Below, in pieces: positions 16,758 through 27,286 of a DNA stretch of 64,000 nt. The number at the start of each line of letters is the position of its first letter. Positions within the stretch are counted from its first letter, which is position 1. Below the pieces are notes generated by a model that was not told where the DNA came from, did no database searches, and saw only the letters and a program-made list of their open reading frames with translations. The DNA is taken from positions 29,550-93,549 of the forward strand of contig JAOUMB010000005.1 of the NCBI GenBank assembly GCA_029881725.1. Direction: 5' to 3'. The translations under genes and the position numbers were made by a program. The stretch is from Nitrospirota bacterium (GTDB lineage: Bacteria > Nitrospirota > JACRHL01).

Positions 16758-17520
16758 ATCTTACCCCTCAATGATTGATTCGGCTTGCGAACCCGGGCGC
16801 CGTGGCGTTCCCGGTATATCCCTCTCCAGCGTCACCTGCAGCGGCGGGCCGGCCTGTTCCCCAAATTCCTGACAACTGTGCGCACAACCGTGCGTCCGGA
16901 GCACGGGCTCCGTTCCGGGCGTCGTTATCTCCGGGACGGCTGCCCCGGTTTTTACCTGAATGCGGTCTCGGCGGCGGACCCCGAAAGGGGCGCGCCGCAC
17001 CGGTCCAATTTTCCCGACCCCCGGTTTCCCGGTGTCGGACCCTCTCCCTCGGTGCGGCGCGTCCCAACGGGGATCGGCTGCGGCCGGTCCGGTCGCTGCG
17101 GGCTGCGCGACGGGAAATTCCCCTCCACGGCCGCCGGTTGCCATAACCCCCGAATCCGGGATACACGCCCCGGCCATCCGGTGTCGGACGGCCACGGCTT
17201 GCGCGGCGACTTCCCGATTGCGAGCCCCGTGCGGAGCCCGGTCGTGCGGGTCGTCACCCGGTCGATTCACCCACCTCTGCCCGGCCCCTCCCAGGCAGAT
17301 ACCTGCCATCTTCCCCTGGGTCGGGTGGGCCTTCCTAGAAGGCCCTTGCCGGTTCCCCCGAAGGCTCCTGCGGGTTCCCCCGAAGGCTCCTGCGGGTTCC
17401 CTTACGCAGTCCCGCCGGTTTACCCCACAGGACTCCCGTTAGCCCCCTGACGGCGGCTGGCGGGGGTGGCGCCCGACCGATGCAAACGGTATCAGGGAGG
17501 GGATCGGGGTGTCAACGGGG
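16758..17520 (-). other. GC-rich, highly structured gene-free stretch upstream of nrdJ
   Basis: About 760 bp lacks a credible gene. It is full of inverted repeats: CGCGCCGCACCG (16990-17001) with CGGTGCGGCGCG (17050-17061) enclosing GGTCC/GGACC and CCGAC/GTCGG pairs; GGGCCTTC-CTA-GAAGGCCC at 17327-17345; GGCAG-ATAC-CTGCC at 17293-17306 inside a CCCAG...CTGGG pair; and GGGAAATTCCC near 17112. It could be a long 5' leader of nrdJ, a separate structured RNA or decayed DNA. Checks for RNase P RNA, tmRNA, SRP RNA and cobalamin riboswitch core motifs on both strands were negative by eye. The open frames here are Pro/Arg-rich and unconvincing. Confidence 0.45.
17351..17401. repeat. 22-bp tandem repeat, two perfect copies plus a partial third
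   Basis: Units at 17351-17372 and 17373-17394 are identical (begin GGTTCCCCCGAAGG), and a third starts GGTTCCC at 17395. It lies inside the structured stretch before nrdJ. Confidence 0.8.
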
Positions 17521-17526
17521 AAAATA

Positions 17527-17567
17527 CCACATCTTGTGGGTATCCAGTTTCATGCTACAGCATGTGG
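17527..17567. promoter_or_regulatory. paired palindromes, candidate NrdR-like or other operator
   Basis: CCACATCTTGTGG (17527-17539) and CTACAGCATGTGG (17555-17567) share the form CYACA-N3-TGTGG, with centres 28 bp apart, in an AT-richer patch between nrdJ and dapA. Paired boxes of this look are known for NrdR, the ribonucleotide reductase repressor, but the usual spacing is about 31 bp and the nrdJ start is 770 bp away. The assignment is speculative. Confidence 0.3.
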
Positions 17568-17769
17568 TGTTGAAAAGGTTGTGGATAAGGTGGTGGATGG
17601 GGTGGGAAACTGCTCTAAAAGCCGGGGGGATGGGGGTGCCTGGGGATAAACGGGGGGTGCCGCGGGCGGGGTGCTCCATGGTATTCTTCGCGGGCGGATT
17701 TTTGGGTTTTTCAGCGCGCGGCGCCGGGCCTCGCCATGGATTCGGACGGGCGGCGGGATCGCCGGGTAC

Positions 17770-17794
17770 TCTATAACTATATATAGAGAACGAC
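17770..17794 (+). promoter_or_regulatory. AT-rich inverted repeat, likely dapA promoter core
   Basis: CTCTATA and TATAGAG flank a short AT-rich centre, an AT island in a GC-rich setting about 60 bp before dapA. TATAAC or TATATA inside it could serve as a -10. No clear -35 is visible. Confidence 0.4.
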
Positions 17795-17851
17795 CAGGGT
17801 CGGCCGGATGACCGGCCCCGCCGCGCAGGGCTATCAGGAGTGATCGGTTTT

Positions 17852-18742
17852 ATGTTCCAGGGAAGCATTGTCGCGCTGGCGACGCCATTTGACGCCGACG
17901 GAGGGCTGGACGAGCGACGCCTGGCGGAACTGGTGGAGTGGCACGTGGATCAGGGCACCCACGGCATCGTGCCGTGCGGCACCACAGGCGAATCGGCCAC
18001 CCTGAGCCACGGGGAGCACCTGCGGGTGGTGGAGATCTGCGTGGAAACGGCGGCGGGGCGGGTACCGATCATCGCGGGGACCGGCTCCAACTCCACCTCC
18101 GAGGCCATCACGTTGACCCGTCGCGCCAAGGAGGCCGGGGCCGACGCGGCATTGCTGATCGCCCCCTATTACAACAAGCCCACCCAGGAGGGGCTGTTTC
18201 GCCACCATCAAGCGATTGCCGAGGCGGTGGACATTCCTCAGGTGCTGTACAACGTGCCGGGTCGCACCGTGGTGAACATGGCGCCCGAAACGGTGGAGCG
18301 ACTGTGCGCGTTCGACAACATCGTGGCCATCAAGGAGGCCACCGGCTCGGTGGCGGTGACCGGCGAGATCATCCGCCGCTGCGGCGACCGCATGGCGGTT
18401 ATTTCCGGCGACGACTTTTCCAACCTGGGGCTGCTGGCCATGGGTGCGGTGGCGGCCATTTCGGTTACCGCGAACATCGTGCCGGCGGACATGTCGGCCA
18501 TGTTCAATGTCTGGGACAAGCACGACTTCGGCCGGGCCCAGGAGTTGCACTATCAGATGATTCCGCTGCACACGGCCATGTTCATCGAAACCAGCCCGAT
18601 TCCGGTCAAGACCGCCCTGGCCATGATGGGGCGTATCGGCGAGCAGTTGCGGCTGCCCCTGTGTCCTATCGGCGAGGCCAACCGGGAAGTGCTGCGGGAA
18701 ACTCTGGCCGACTACGGTCTGCTCAAGGAGCGCGCGGCATGA
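17852..18742 (+). CDS. dapA: 4-hydroxy-tetrahydrodipicolinate synthase
   Basis: This 296-residue TIM-barrel aldolase condenses pyruvate with aspartate semialdehyde, the first committed step to diaminopimelate and lysine. Motifs: GTTGESATL (substrate loop), YNVPGRT (catalytic Tyr) and VAIKEATG (Schiff-base lysine near residue 161). ATG 17852 begins MFQGSIVALATPF, the canonical start. GTG 17840 lies inside the AGGAG ribosome site and is rejected. The gene overlaps dapB as ATGA. Confidence 0.97.
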   Translation: MFQGSIVALATPFDADGGLDERRLAELVEWHVDQGTHGIVPCGTTGESATLSHGEHLRVVEICVETAAGRVPIIAGTGSNSTSEAITLTRRAKEAGADAALLIAPYYNKPTQEGLFRHHQAIAEAVDIPQVLYNVPGRTVVNMAPETVERLCAFDNIVAIKEATGSVAVTGEIIRRCGDRMAVISGDDFSNLGLLAMGAVAAISVTANIVPADMSAMFNVWDKHDFGRAQELHYQMIPLHTAMFIETSPIPVKTALAMMGRIGEQLRLPLCPIGEANREVLRETLADYGLLKERAA

Positions 18743-19548
18743 GCGCGGTACGGGTTGCCATCACCGGCGCCGCCGGACGCATGGGACAGCGGCTGGTGGC
18801 TCTGACCCATCAGGGCGAGCACACGGTGGTCACCGGCGCTACCGAGGTCAGCACCCACGGCAAGATCAAGCACGACGCGGGACTGGTAGCGGGGATCGGC
18901 GAGATCGGGGTGACCATCAGCCCGTCCCTGGCGTTGGACATCGGCCGCGCGGACGTGGTCATCGACTTTTCCTCGCCGGAGGCCACCGTGGCTCACGCCC
19001 GCATTGCGGGCGAGGCGCGGGTGCCGATGGTGATCGGCACCACCGGCATGTCCACCGAGCAGGCGGCGGCGGTGGCGTCCGCCATGGAGGGGCTGGCCTA
19101 CGTGAAGGCACCCAACTTCAGCGTGGGGGTCAATCTGGTGCTCAAGCTGTTGAGCACCGCCGCCAGCATCCTGTCCGACGAATACGACATCGAGGTGGTG
19201 GAAATGCACCACCGGCACAAGGTGGACGCCCCCTCCGGCACCGCCCTGCGCATGGCCGAGGTACTGGCCGAGGCACGCGGGGTGAGCCTGGAAACCCACG
19301 GCGTATACGCCCGTCACGGCCATACCGGGGCCCGTTCGCGCGGCACCATCGGCATGCAGACCCTGCGCGGCGGCGACGTGGCCGGGGACCATACGGTGAT
19401 TTTCGCCGCCGACGGCGAGCGGGTGGAAATCGGCCACCGGGCGTCCGGGCGGGACACCTTTGCCAGCGGCGCCATTCGCGCCGCCCGCTGGGTGGTGGCG
19501 CAAACGAAGCCCGGCCAGTACGACATGGCCGACGTCCTCGGCCTGTAG
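18739..19548 (+). CDS. dapB: 4-hydroxy-tetrahydrodipicolinate reductase
   Basis: This 269-residue NAD(P)H-dependent reductase acts directly after DapA. It has the Rossmann motif ITGAAGRMGQRL, the IGTTGMS segment, and the signature HHRHKVDAPSGTALRMAE with the catalytic His pair and Lys. It starts at ATG 18739 within the dapA stop, so stoichiometric coupled translation is likely. The product feeds lysine and peptidoglycan precursors. Confidence 0.97.
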   Translation: MSAVRVAITGAAGRMGQRLVALTHQGEHTVVTGATEVSTHGKIKHDAGLVAGIGEIGVTISPSLALDIGRADVVIDFSSPEATVAHARIAGEARVPMVIGTTGMSTEQAAAVASAMEGLAYVKAPNFSVGVNLVLKLLSTAASILSDEYDIEVVEMHHRHKVDAPSGTALRMAEVLAEARGVSLETHGVYARHGHTGARSRGTIGMQTLRGGDVAGDHTVIFAADGERVEIGHRASGRDTFASGAIRAARWVVAQTKPGQYDMADVLGL

Positions 19549-19563
19549 CCGGAGTTTTTCCCG

Positions 19564-20055
19564 TTGGCCACCGAAGTGACCGCCTATGTGGCCTTTGGCG
19601 CCAACCTGGGCGACCGGGTGGGCAACTGCCTGACCGCCCTGCGCATGCTGAACCAGTGTGATGGGGTGACCGTCCGGCGGGTTTCGCGCATGCTGGAAAC
19701 CGATCCGGTGGGGCCGGTGGCGCAAGGGGCCTTCGTGAACGGTGCCGCCGAGGTGATCACCACCCTGGGGCCGGAAGCCCTGCTGGCCTGCTGCCTGCGG
19801 GTGGAGGAGGAGATGGGCCGGGTGCGGGAAGAGCGGTGGGGACCGCGCCTCATCGATCTGGACCTGATCCTGTATGGGGATCGGGTCATCGAGCAGCCTG
19901 GCCTGAGTGTGCCGCACCCGGAGATGCACCGCCGCACCTTTGTGCTTGCGTCCCTGTACAGCCTGGCGGCGGATCTGGTGCATCCGGTGCTGGGCAAGAC
20001 GGTGGCGGAACTGCTGGAGTCCCTCCGGCAGTCGGAGGCGGAGGCCGGCGGGTGA
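19564..20055 (+). CDS. folK: 2-amino-4-hydroxy-6-hydroxymethyldihydropteridine pyrophosphokinase
   Basis: This 163-residue HPPK transfers pyrophosphate from ATP to hydroxymethyldihydropterin in folate synthesis. It has the FGANLGDR N-terminus, the signature RWGPRLIDLDLILYG with its metal-binding Asp pair, and VPHPEMHRRTFVLASL. The start is TTG 19564, with a GGAG ribosome site eight bases upstream; no in-frame ATG precedes the conserved N-terminus. It shares one base with panC (TGATG). Confidence 0.93.
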   Translation: MATEVTAYVAFGANLGDRVGNCLTALRMLNQCDGVTVRRVSRMLETDPVGPVAQGAFVNGAAEVITTLGPEALLACCLRVEEEMGRVREERWGPRLIDLDLILYGDRVIEQPGLSVPHPEMHRRTFVLASLYSLAADLVHPVLGKTVAELLESLRQSEAEAGG

Positions 20056-20900
20056 TGGCCGCGCTGGAGCGCGTGGACACGGTTTCCCGCCTGCGCGAGC
20101 GGGTGAAAGGCTGGCGTGCCGAGGGGCGTATTGTCGGTTTCGTCCCTACCATGGGTGCCCTGCATGCCGGGCACCGGGCGCTGATGGAGCAGGCCCGCGC
20201 CGAGTGCGGGGCGGTGGTTGCAAGCGTGTTCGTGAACCCCAAACAGTTCGGGCCCGACGAGGATTTCGACCGTTATCCGCGCACGTTGGAGGAGGACCTG
20301 GTGGTGGCCTCCGGGGCCGGGGTTGACGCGGTGTTCTGCCCGTCCGTGGAGGATGTCTATCCGCCCGGATTCCAGACTACGGTCAGCGTGGGGCCTCTCA
20401 CCCAGCGCCTGTGTGGGCTGGCGCGTCCGGGCCATTTCGATGGGGTGACCACGGTGGTGGCGCGCCTGTTCGGGCTGGTGGGGGCGCAGCGGGCCTATTT
20501 CGGTCAGAAAGACTACCAGCAGGCCCAGGTGATCCGGCGCATGACCGCCGACCTGGGGCTGGAGCCGGAGATTGTGGTGTGCCCCATCGTGCGCGAGGCG
20601 GACGGGCTGGCACTCAGTTCCCGCAACCGCTATCTGTCCCCGGAGGCGCGGGGGCGGGCGCGGGCGGTGCCGGACAGCCTGGCCCGGGGGGCGGAGCGCT
20701 TCGCGGAGGGGGTGCGGGACCCGGGGCCGGTGCTGGCGGAGATGGTCTGCGTGCTGGAGGCCGCGGGGGCAGAGGTGGAGTATGTGGCCGCCTGCCATCC
20801 GAAAACCCTGGAGCCGGTGCCGGAACTGGTTCCCGGTACGGTGCTGCTGGTGGCGGCGCGAGTGGAGACCACCCGACTGATTGACAACCGCATCCTGTGA
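20055..20900 (+). CDS. panC: pantothenate synthetase
   Basis: The 281-residue enzyme joins pantoate and beta-alanine with ATP. It belongs to the HIGH superfamily: PTMGALHAGHRAL has the HxGH motif, with FVNPKQFGPDEDFDRYPR and the second ATP-binding segment LALSSRNRYLS (KMSKS-like position). ATG 20055 shares its A with the folK TGA. It is the last gene of the dapA-dapB-folK-panC run; the next gene has its own promoter. Confidence 0.95.
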   Translation: MAALERVDTVSRLRERVKGWRAEGRIVGFVPTMGALHAGHRALMEQARAECGAVVASVFVNPKQFGPDEDFDRYPRTLEEDLVVASGAGVDAVFCPSVEDVYPPGFQTTVSVGPLTQRLCGLARPGHFDGVTTVVARLFGLVGAQRAYFGQKDYQQAQVIRRMTADLGLEPEIVVCPIVREADGLALSSRNRYLSPEARGRARAVPDSLARGAERFAEGVRDPGPVLAEMVCVLEAAGAEVEYVAACHPKTLEPVPELVPGTVLLVAARVETTRLIDNRIL

Positions 20901-21018
20901 CCGGGGTGCCGTCGGCGGGTCCGGGCCGGCGAATCGTTCACGGTTTTCGGGTCGCCGGATATTGCCGCGTGCCGGGGTCGGGAATCGGGTAAGCGAAAAA
21001 AATCCGCCCGGATGGGGA

Positions 21019-21047
21019 TTGACGCGGCCCTTTAATCAGTCTAGAAT
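21019..21047 (+). promoter_or_regulatory. sigma70 promoter of the str operon
   Basis: TTGACG at 21019-21024 and TAGAAT at 21042-21047 are separated by 17 bp, close to consensus. The start point would lie near 21054, giving an rpsL leader of about 65 nt. No other promoter this strong was seen before rplQ. Confidence 0.85.
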
Positions 21048-21117
21048 ACCGAGCTTTTCCGCAAGTGCGCGAATGCCGCGCGTATCGCGTTTTTTTGGGT
21101 TTGTCTGAAGGGGTCGT

Positions 21118-21489
21118 ATGCCTACCATCAGCCAGCTGGTCCGCAAGGGCCGCAAGAAGATGATTACCCGGACCAAGAGTCCGGCGCTCAAGAGCTGTCC
21201 GCAGAAGCGCGGCGTGTGTGTGCGTGTTTACACCACCACGCCGAAGAAGCCGAACTCGGCGCTGCGCAAGGTTGCCCGTGTGCGCCTCACCAACGGGATG
21301 GAGGTAACCTCCTACATTCCAGGTGTCGGCCACAATCTGCAGGAGCACAGCATCGTGCTGATCCGCGGCGGTCGTGTGAAGGACCTTCCGGGTGTGCGTT
21401 ATCACATTGTGCGTGGCGCGCTGGATACGTCAGGCGTGAACGACCGCCGTCGCGGTCGTTCCAAGTACGGCGCCAAGCGGCCCAAGTAA
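21118..21489 (+). CDS. rpsL: 30S ribosomal protein S12
   Basis: This 123-residue protein is a decoding-centre protein. [18 protein letters not shown] contains the wild-type lysine associated with streptomycin sensitivity, and [17 protein letters not shown] carries the second resistance hotspot, also wild type. It is the first gene of the str operon, 70 bp after the promoter -10. Confidence 0.98.
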   Translation: MPTISQLVRKGRKKMITRTKSPALKSCPQKRGVCVRVYTTTPKKPNSALRKVARVRLTNGMEVTSYIPGVGHNLQEHSIVLIRGGRVKDLPGVRYHIVRGALDTSGVNDRRRGRSKYGAKRPK

Positions 21490-21504
21490 CGGGAGGTATC
21501 GAGA

Positions 21505-21975
21505 ATGTCACGCAGGAGCAGTGCCCAAAAGCGGATTCCGCTTCCGGACCCCAAGTACGGTGACGTGCTGGTGGCCAGTCTGGTGAACATCATCATGAAG
21601 GACGGCAAGAAGGGGGTGGCTGAAAGCTTGGTGTACAGTGCCTTCGATCGCATCCAGGAGAAGGTGGGTCGGGACGGTCGCGAAGTGTTTGAAGAGGCCA
21701 TGGAGAATCTGCGCCCCACGGTGGAGGTTCAGTCCCGCCGGGTGGGTGGCGCCTCCTACCAGGTACCGATGGAGGTGCGCAATGAGCGGCGCACCGCGCT
21801 GGCTCTGCGTTGGCTGGTCCGTTACGCCAAGGAGCGTTCCGGTAAGTCCATGCATGAGAAGCTTGCGCAGGAGTTGATGGATGCGGTGGGCAAGACCGGT
21901 GGCGCGTACAAGAAGCGCGAGGATACGCACCGCATGGCGGATGCGAACCGGGCCTTCGCGCACTTCCGGTTCTAG
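21505..21975 (+). CDS. rpsG: 30S ribosomal protein S7
   Basis: The 156-residue S7 is a primary 16S rRNA binder of the 30S head and, in model species, the translational regulator of the str operon. It has the family signatures [36 protein letters not shown] and [20 protein letters not shown]. It follows rpsL by 15 bp with a GGGAGG ribosome site. Confidence 0.98.
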   Translation: MSRRSSAQKRIPLPDPKYGDVLVASLVNIIMKDGKKGVAESLVYSAFDRIQEKVGRDGREVFEEAMENLRPTVEVQSRRVGGASYQVPMEVRNERRTALALRWLVRYAKERSGKSMHEKLAQELMDAVGKTGGAYKKREDTHRMADANRAFAHFRF

Positions 21976-22022
21976 GTTTTTTTCGGTATTTCGATTTTTT
22001 GTTGATTCGGGGCTAGATCTCA

Positions 22023-24116
22023 ATGGCACGCACATACGCACTGAACCGGTGGCGCAACATCGGCATCATGGCCCACATCGATGCCGGCAAGACCACCACC
22101 ACAGAGCGCATTCTGTTCTACACCGGTGTCTCGCACAAAATCGGCGAGGTGCATGACGGCGCGGCCACCATGGACTGGATGGAGCAGGAGCAGGAGCGTG
22201 GTATCACCATCACCTCCGCTGCCACCACCTGTTACTGGAAGCGTGACGGCGAGCAGTACCACGTCAACATCATTGATACCCCGGGCCACGTGGATTTCAC
22301 CATCGAGGTGGAGCGTTCCCTGCGCGTGCTGGACGGCGCCGTGGCAGTGTTCGACTCGGTGAGCGGCGTGGAGCCCCAGTCCGAGACCGTGTGGCGTCAG
22401 GCCAACAAGTACAAGGTCCCGCGCATCTGTTTCATGAACAAGATGGACCGCATGGGCGCCGACTTTTTCAAGAGCGTGCAAACCCTGGTGGACCGCCTTC
22501 AGGCTCGCCCGGTGATGATGCAGATCCCCATTGGCTCCGAGGACCAGTACCAGGGTCACGTGGACCTAGTGGAGATGAAGGCCATCCTGTTCAAGGATGA
22601 GACCATGGGCGCCGAGTACACGGTCGAGGAGATTCCGGCCAACCTGAAGGATCAGGCCGAGGAGTACCGGGAGAAGCTGATCGAGGCGGCCGCCGACTTT
22701 GACGACGCCATCATGGAGCGCTTCCTGGAGGGTGAGGAGATTGGTTCCGCCGAGATTCGCGCGGCCATCCGCAAGGGGTGTCTGGCCCTGCAGATCGTGC
22801 CGTGCCTGTGCGGCACCGCGTTCAAGAACAAGGGCGTGCAAACCCTGCTGGATGCGGTGGTGGACTACCTGCCGAGTCCGGCCGATATCGGTCAGGTGGT
22901 GGGCGAAGTCGAGGAGGGTGAGGAGCCGCAGGTCCGCAAGTTCGTCGACGAGGAGCCGTTCTCGGCGCTGGCCTTCAAGGTGGCCACCGACCCCTATGTG
23001 GGCAACCTGACCTTTATTCGTGTTTACTCCGGTGTGCTGTCCGCCGGGTCCTACGCCTACAACTCGGTGAAGGGCAAGAAGGAGCGCATCGGTCGCCTGC
23101 TGCAGATGCACGCCAACAAGCGCGAGGAGATCACCGAGATCCGCGCCGGCGACATCGCTGCCGTGGTGGGTCTGAAGGACACCACCACCGGCGATACCCT
23201 GTGCGACGGCGATCACGAGATCGTGCTGGAGCGGATGACGTTCCCGGAGCCGGTGATCTCGGTGGCCATCGAGCCGAAGACCAAGGACGATCACCAGAAG
23301 ATGGGCGTGGCCCTGGGCAAGCTGCTCCAGGAGGATCCGTCCATGCGCGTGCAGACCGACGAGGAGACTGGCGAGGTCATCCTGTCCGGGATGGGTGAGT
23401 TGCACCTGGAGATTCTGGTCGACCGCATGCGCCGGGAGTTCAAGGTGGAAGCCAACGTGGGCAAGCCCCAGGTGGCCTATCGCGAGACCATCACCAAGAC
23501 GGTCGAGGTGGAGGGCAAGTTTGTCCGCCAGTCTGGTGGCCGTGGTCAGTACGGTCACGTGTGGGTTCGTCTGGAGCCGCTGGAGCCGGGTTCCGGGTTT
23601 GTGTTCGAGAGCGCCGTGGTCGGTGGTACCGTGCCCAAGGAGTTCGTCGGGCCGGCTGGTAAGGGCATCGAGGAGGCCATGGAGAACGGCGTGTTGGCCG
23701 GGTATCCCATGGTGGACATCAAGGCGGTCGTGTTTGACGGCTCCTACCATGATGTGGACTCCTCCGAAATGGCGTTCAAGGTGGCTGGCTCCATGGCTTT
23801 CAAGGCGGGTGCAGCCAAGGCGAGCCCGCAGATCCTTGAGCCGATCATGTCCAACGAGGTGATCGTTCCCGAGGATTACATGGGCGATGTGATCGGCGAC
23901 CTGAACTCCCGCCGGGGCCGCATTCAGGGGATGGAAGCCCGCGCCGGTGCGCAGGTGATCAGTTCCCAGGTGCCGCTGGCGGAAATGTTCGGGTATGCCA
24001 CCCAGTTGCGCTCCATGACCCAGGGGCGCGCCACCTTCACCATGCTGTTTTCTCATTACGAGCCGGTTCCCAAGAACATTACGGATGAGATTGTGGCCCG
24101 GGTGAAGGGTTCGTAG
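22023..24116 (+). CDS. fusA: elongation factor G
   Basis: This 697-residue translocase GTPase has the G motifs AHIDAGKTT (P-loop), DTPGHVDFT, and NKMDRMGAD, followed by domains II-V. The switch region [19 protein letters not shown] is standard. It promotes translocation and ribosome recycling. It lies 47 bp after rpsG and 52 bp before tuf. Confidence 0.98.
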   Translation: MARTYALNRWRNIGIMAHIDAGKTTTTERILFYTGVSHKIGEVHDGAATMDWMEQEQERGITITSAATTCYWKRDGEQYHVNIIDTPGHVDFTIEVERSLRVLDGAVAVFDSVSGVEPQSETVWRQANKYKVPRICFMNKMDRMGADFFKSVQTLVDRLQARPVMMQIPIGSEDQYQGHVDLVEMKAILFKDETMGAEYTVEEIPANLKDQAEEYREKLIEAAADFDDAIMERFLEGEEIGSAEIRAAIRKGCLALQIVPCLCGTAFKNKGVQTLLDAVVDYLPSPADIGQVVGEVEEGEEPQVRKFVDEEPFSALAFKVATDPYVGNLTFIRVYSGVLSAGSYAYNSVKGKKERIGRLLQMHANKREEITEIRAGDIAAVVGLKDTTTGDTLCDGDHEIVLERMTFPEPVISVAIEPKTKDDHQKMGVALGKLLQEDPSMRVQTDEETGEVILSGMGELHLEILVDRMRREFKVEANVGKPQVAYRETITKTVEVEGKFVRQSGGRGQYGHVWVRLEPLEPGSGFVFESAVVGGTVPKEFVGPAGKGIEEAMENGVLAGYPMVDIKAVVFDGSYHDVDSSEMAFKVAGSMAFKAGAAKASPQILEPIMSNEVIVPEDYMGDVIGDLNSRRGRIQGMEARAGAQVISSQVPLAEMFGYATQLRSMTQGRATFTMLFSHYEPVPKNITDEIVARVKGS

Positions 24117-24168
24117 GTTTTTTGCAGGTTTTACGGAATTTTAAGGTCTAAGAGGAGCGCGGAAGGTC

Positions 24169-25368
<1,200 letters not shown>

Positions 25369-25426
25369 CGGGTCCCCCTCGTTTGTTTGGGAACCCAACG
25401 ATGCTGCAAGCACGGAGCTGTTAGCG

Positions 25427-25741
25427 ATGATAACCGCCAGCCAAAAAATCCGGATTCGCCTCAAGGCGTATGACCACCGGCTGCTCGACAAGTCCATGGA
25501 AGAAATCGTGGACACCGTCGGGCGCACCGGGGCCGTCGTCGTGGGACCGATTCCCCTGCCCACGCGGATTAACAAGTTCACGGTGAACCGCTCGGTTCAT
25601 ACGGACAAGAAGTCCCGCGAGCAGTTTGAGATCCGGACGCACAAGCGGCTGATCGATATCGTGCAGCCCAACCCGGAGACGGTGGATGCGCTGATGAAGA
25701 TCAACCTGTCGGCCGGCGTGGATGTGGAGATCAAGATTTAG
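25427..25741 (+). CDS. rpsJ: 30S ribosomal protein S10 (NusE)
   Basis: The 104-residue S10 has [16 protein letters not shown] and TNLPTR-like [14 protein letters not shown] with [11 protein letters not shown]. Besides its place in the 30S head it pairs with NusB in antitermination. It opens the S10 operon 58 bp after tuf with no obvious terminator between, so the str and S10 units may be continuous. Confidence 0.98.
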   Translation: MITASQKIRIRLKAYDHRLLDKSMEEIVDTVGRTGAVVVGPIPLPTRINKFTVNRSVHTDKKSREQFEIRTHKRLIDIVQPNPETVDALMKINLSAGVDVEIKI

Positions 25742-25743
25742 CC

Positions 25744-26364
25744 ATGAGCGGACTGATCGGATCCAAACTGGGCATGACCCAGGTGTTCGACGACGAGGGC
25801 CGGGTTGTACCGGTCACCGTGATCGAGGCCGGGCCATGCGTGGTCACCCAAAAGAAGACCATGGAGCGGGACGGCTATGAAGCCACCCAACTGGGCTTCG
25901 GGGTGGCCAAGGAAAAACACCTGACCAAGGCCCGTATCGGCCACCTGAAGAACGCCGGCGGCAAGCTGCTGCGCAACCTGCGGGAGTTCCGCGGCGCGTG
26001 GGACGTGAGCGTGGGCGATCAGGTGGGTGCGGACCTGTTCGAGGGCGGGCAGAAGGTGGACGTGACCGGCACCAGTATCGGCAAGGGCTTTGCCGGTACC
26101 ATCAAGCGGCACAACTTCAGTTCCGGCCCCAAGTCGCACGGTTCGCACAACGTGCGTGAACCGGGATCGCTGGGGCAGTGCGCATGGCCGGGTCGTGTGT
26201 TCAAGAACAAGAAACTGCCGGGCCACATGGGCAGCAAGCAGCGCACCGTTCAGAACCTGAAGGTGCACCAGGTGTTGCCGGAAGAGAATCTGATTCTGGT
26301 CAAGGGCGCAGTTCCCGGACCGGTCGGCAGCCTGGTGGTGATCCGGCCGGCGGTGAAAGGGTAA
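25744..26364 (+). CDS. rplC: 50S ribosomal protein L3
   Basis: This 206-residue early-assembly 23S binder has GLIGSKLGMTQVFDDEGRVV at the N-terminus, SIGKGFAGTIKRHNFSSGP and the tip GSLGQCAWPGRVFKNKKLPGHMG near the peptidyl transferase centre. It starts two bases after the rpsJ stop. Confidence 0.98.
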   Translation: MSGLIGSKLGMTQVFDDEGRVVPVTVIEAGPCVVTQKKTMERDGYEATQLGFGVAKEKHLTKARIGHLKNAGGKLLRNLREFRGAWDVSVGDQVGADLFEGGQKVDVTGTSIGKGFAGTIKRHNFSSGPKSHGSHNVREPGSLGQCAWPGRVFKNKKLPGHMGSKQRTVQNLKVHQVLPEENLILVKGAVPGPVGSLVVIRPAVKG

Positions 26365-26369
26365 CGAAG

Positions 26370-26999
26370 ATGGCAAAAATCGACGTATATGCCCAGACCG
26401 GAAAGAAGTCCGGCAGTGTGGATGTGCAGGACGCCGTGTTTGCGCGTCCCAACAACACCGCGCTGCTGCACGAGGTTGTGGTCCGGGAGCAGGCTTCCCG
26501 TCGCCAGGGCACCCACGCTACCAAAGACCGTGGCATGGTGAGCGGCGGCGGCAAGAAGCCGTGGCGCCAGAAGGGCACCGGCCGGGCGCGCGCGGGTTCC
26601 AACCGTTCTCCCTTGTGGAAGGGTGGTGGTGTGGCGCAGGGGCCGCAGCCGCGGGACTACTCCTATCGTATGCCGCGCAAGAAGGTGCGTGCCGCGTTGC
26701 AGGTGGCGCTCTCTCAGGCGTTGCGTGACGGTCGTCTGGCGGCCCTCGGGGAGCTGGAGTTGTCCGCCCCGAAGACCAAGGAATTTGTCACCGTGCTCAA
26801 GCAGCTGGATGCCCCGCAGGGGACCATTCTGGTGGTTACGGAATTGAATGAAACCCTCGGGCTGGCCAGTCGCAACGTTCCGGGTGTCGTGGTGGTGGAA
26901 GCCAACGACCTGACTCCCTACGACGTGGTGACCGCGCATCGCCTGCTGATCTCCAAAGACGCCCTGGCGCACTTTGAAGGGGGCTCCAATGCAGCGTGA
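26370..26999 (+). CDS. rplD: 50S ribosomal protein L4
   Basis: The 209-residue L4 has an extended loop GGKKPWRQKGTGRARAGS lining the exit tunnel. In model bacteria it autoregulates the S10 operon through the leader. ATG 26370 is five bases after the rplC stop. Its last 11 bases overlap rplW. Confidence 0.97.
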   Translation: MAKIDVYAQTGKKSGSVDVQDAVFARPNNTALLHEVVVREQASRRQGTHATKDRGMVSGGGKKPWRQKGTGRARAGSNRSPLWKGGGVAQGPQPRDYSYRMPRKKVRAALQVALSQALRDGRLAALGELELSAPKTKEFVTVLKQLDAPQGTILVVTELNETLGLASRNVPGVVVVEANDLTPYDVVTAHRLLISKDALAHFEGGSNAA

Positions 27000-27276
27000 T
27001 CCGCATACCATCCTGATCAAGCCGGTGCTCTCGGAGAAGAGCATGGCGGATGCCAATGACGGCCGTTGCGTGGTCTTCGAGATCGCTCGCAGCGCCAACA
27101 AGGTGGAAGTGGCCAAGGCAGTGGAAACCATCTTCAACGTCAAGGTGGCGAAGGTGAACACCGCCATGCGCAAGGGCAAGGTCAAGCGGCAGGGCCGCTC
27201 CATCGGCCGCCGTCCGGACCGCAAGCGGGCCACCGTGACCCTGGCCGAGGGCCACACCCTGAACCTGTTCGAGTAA
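26989..27276 (+). CDS. rplW: 50S ribosomal protein L23
   Basis: The 95-residue L23 sits at the tunnel exit and docks trigger factor and SRP. Features: [32 protein letters not shown] and [15 protein letters not shown] 26989 follows a GAAGGGGG ribosome site inside the rplD end; an earlier ATG at 26974 is less well placed. Confidence 0.96.
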   Translation: MQRDPHTILIKPVLSEKSMADANDGRCVVFEIARSANKVEVAKAVETIFNVKVAKVNTAMRKGKVKRQGRSIGRRPDRKRATVTLAEGHTLNLFE

Positions 27277-27286
27277 GGACCGACCG

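Noticed and set aside
16785..17450. 221-residue plus-strand open frame upstream of nrdJ
   Set aside because: Pro/Arg/Gly-rich translation with no fold-like pattern, no ribosome site, and it runs through strong inverted repeats.
16758..17520. Cobalamin riboswitch, RNase P RNA or tmRNA upstream of nrdJ
   Set aside because: No GCCACTG element or full B12 box on the minus strand. ATACCTGCC at 17299 is on the plus strand without the rest of the motif. No conserved RNase P or tmRNA core sequences seen.
17580..17588. DnaA box TGTGGATAA as part of a replication origin
   Set aside because: Only one consensus box, with no cluster, no AT-rich unwinding element and no dnaA/gidA context.
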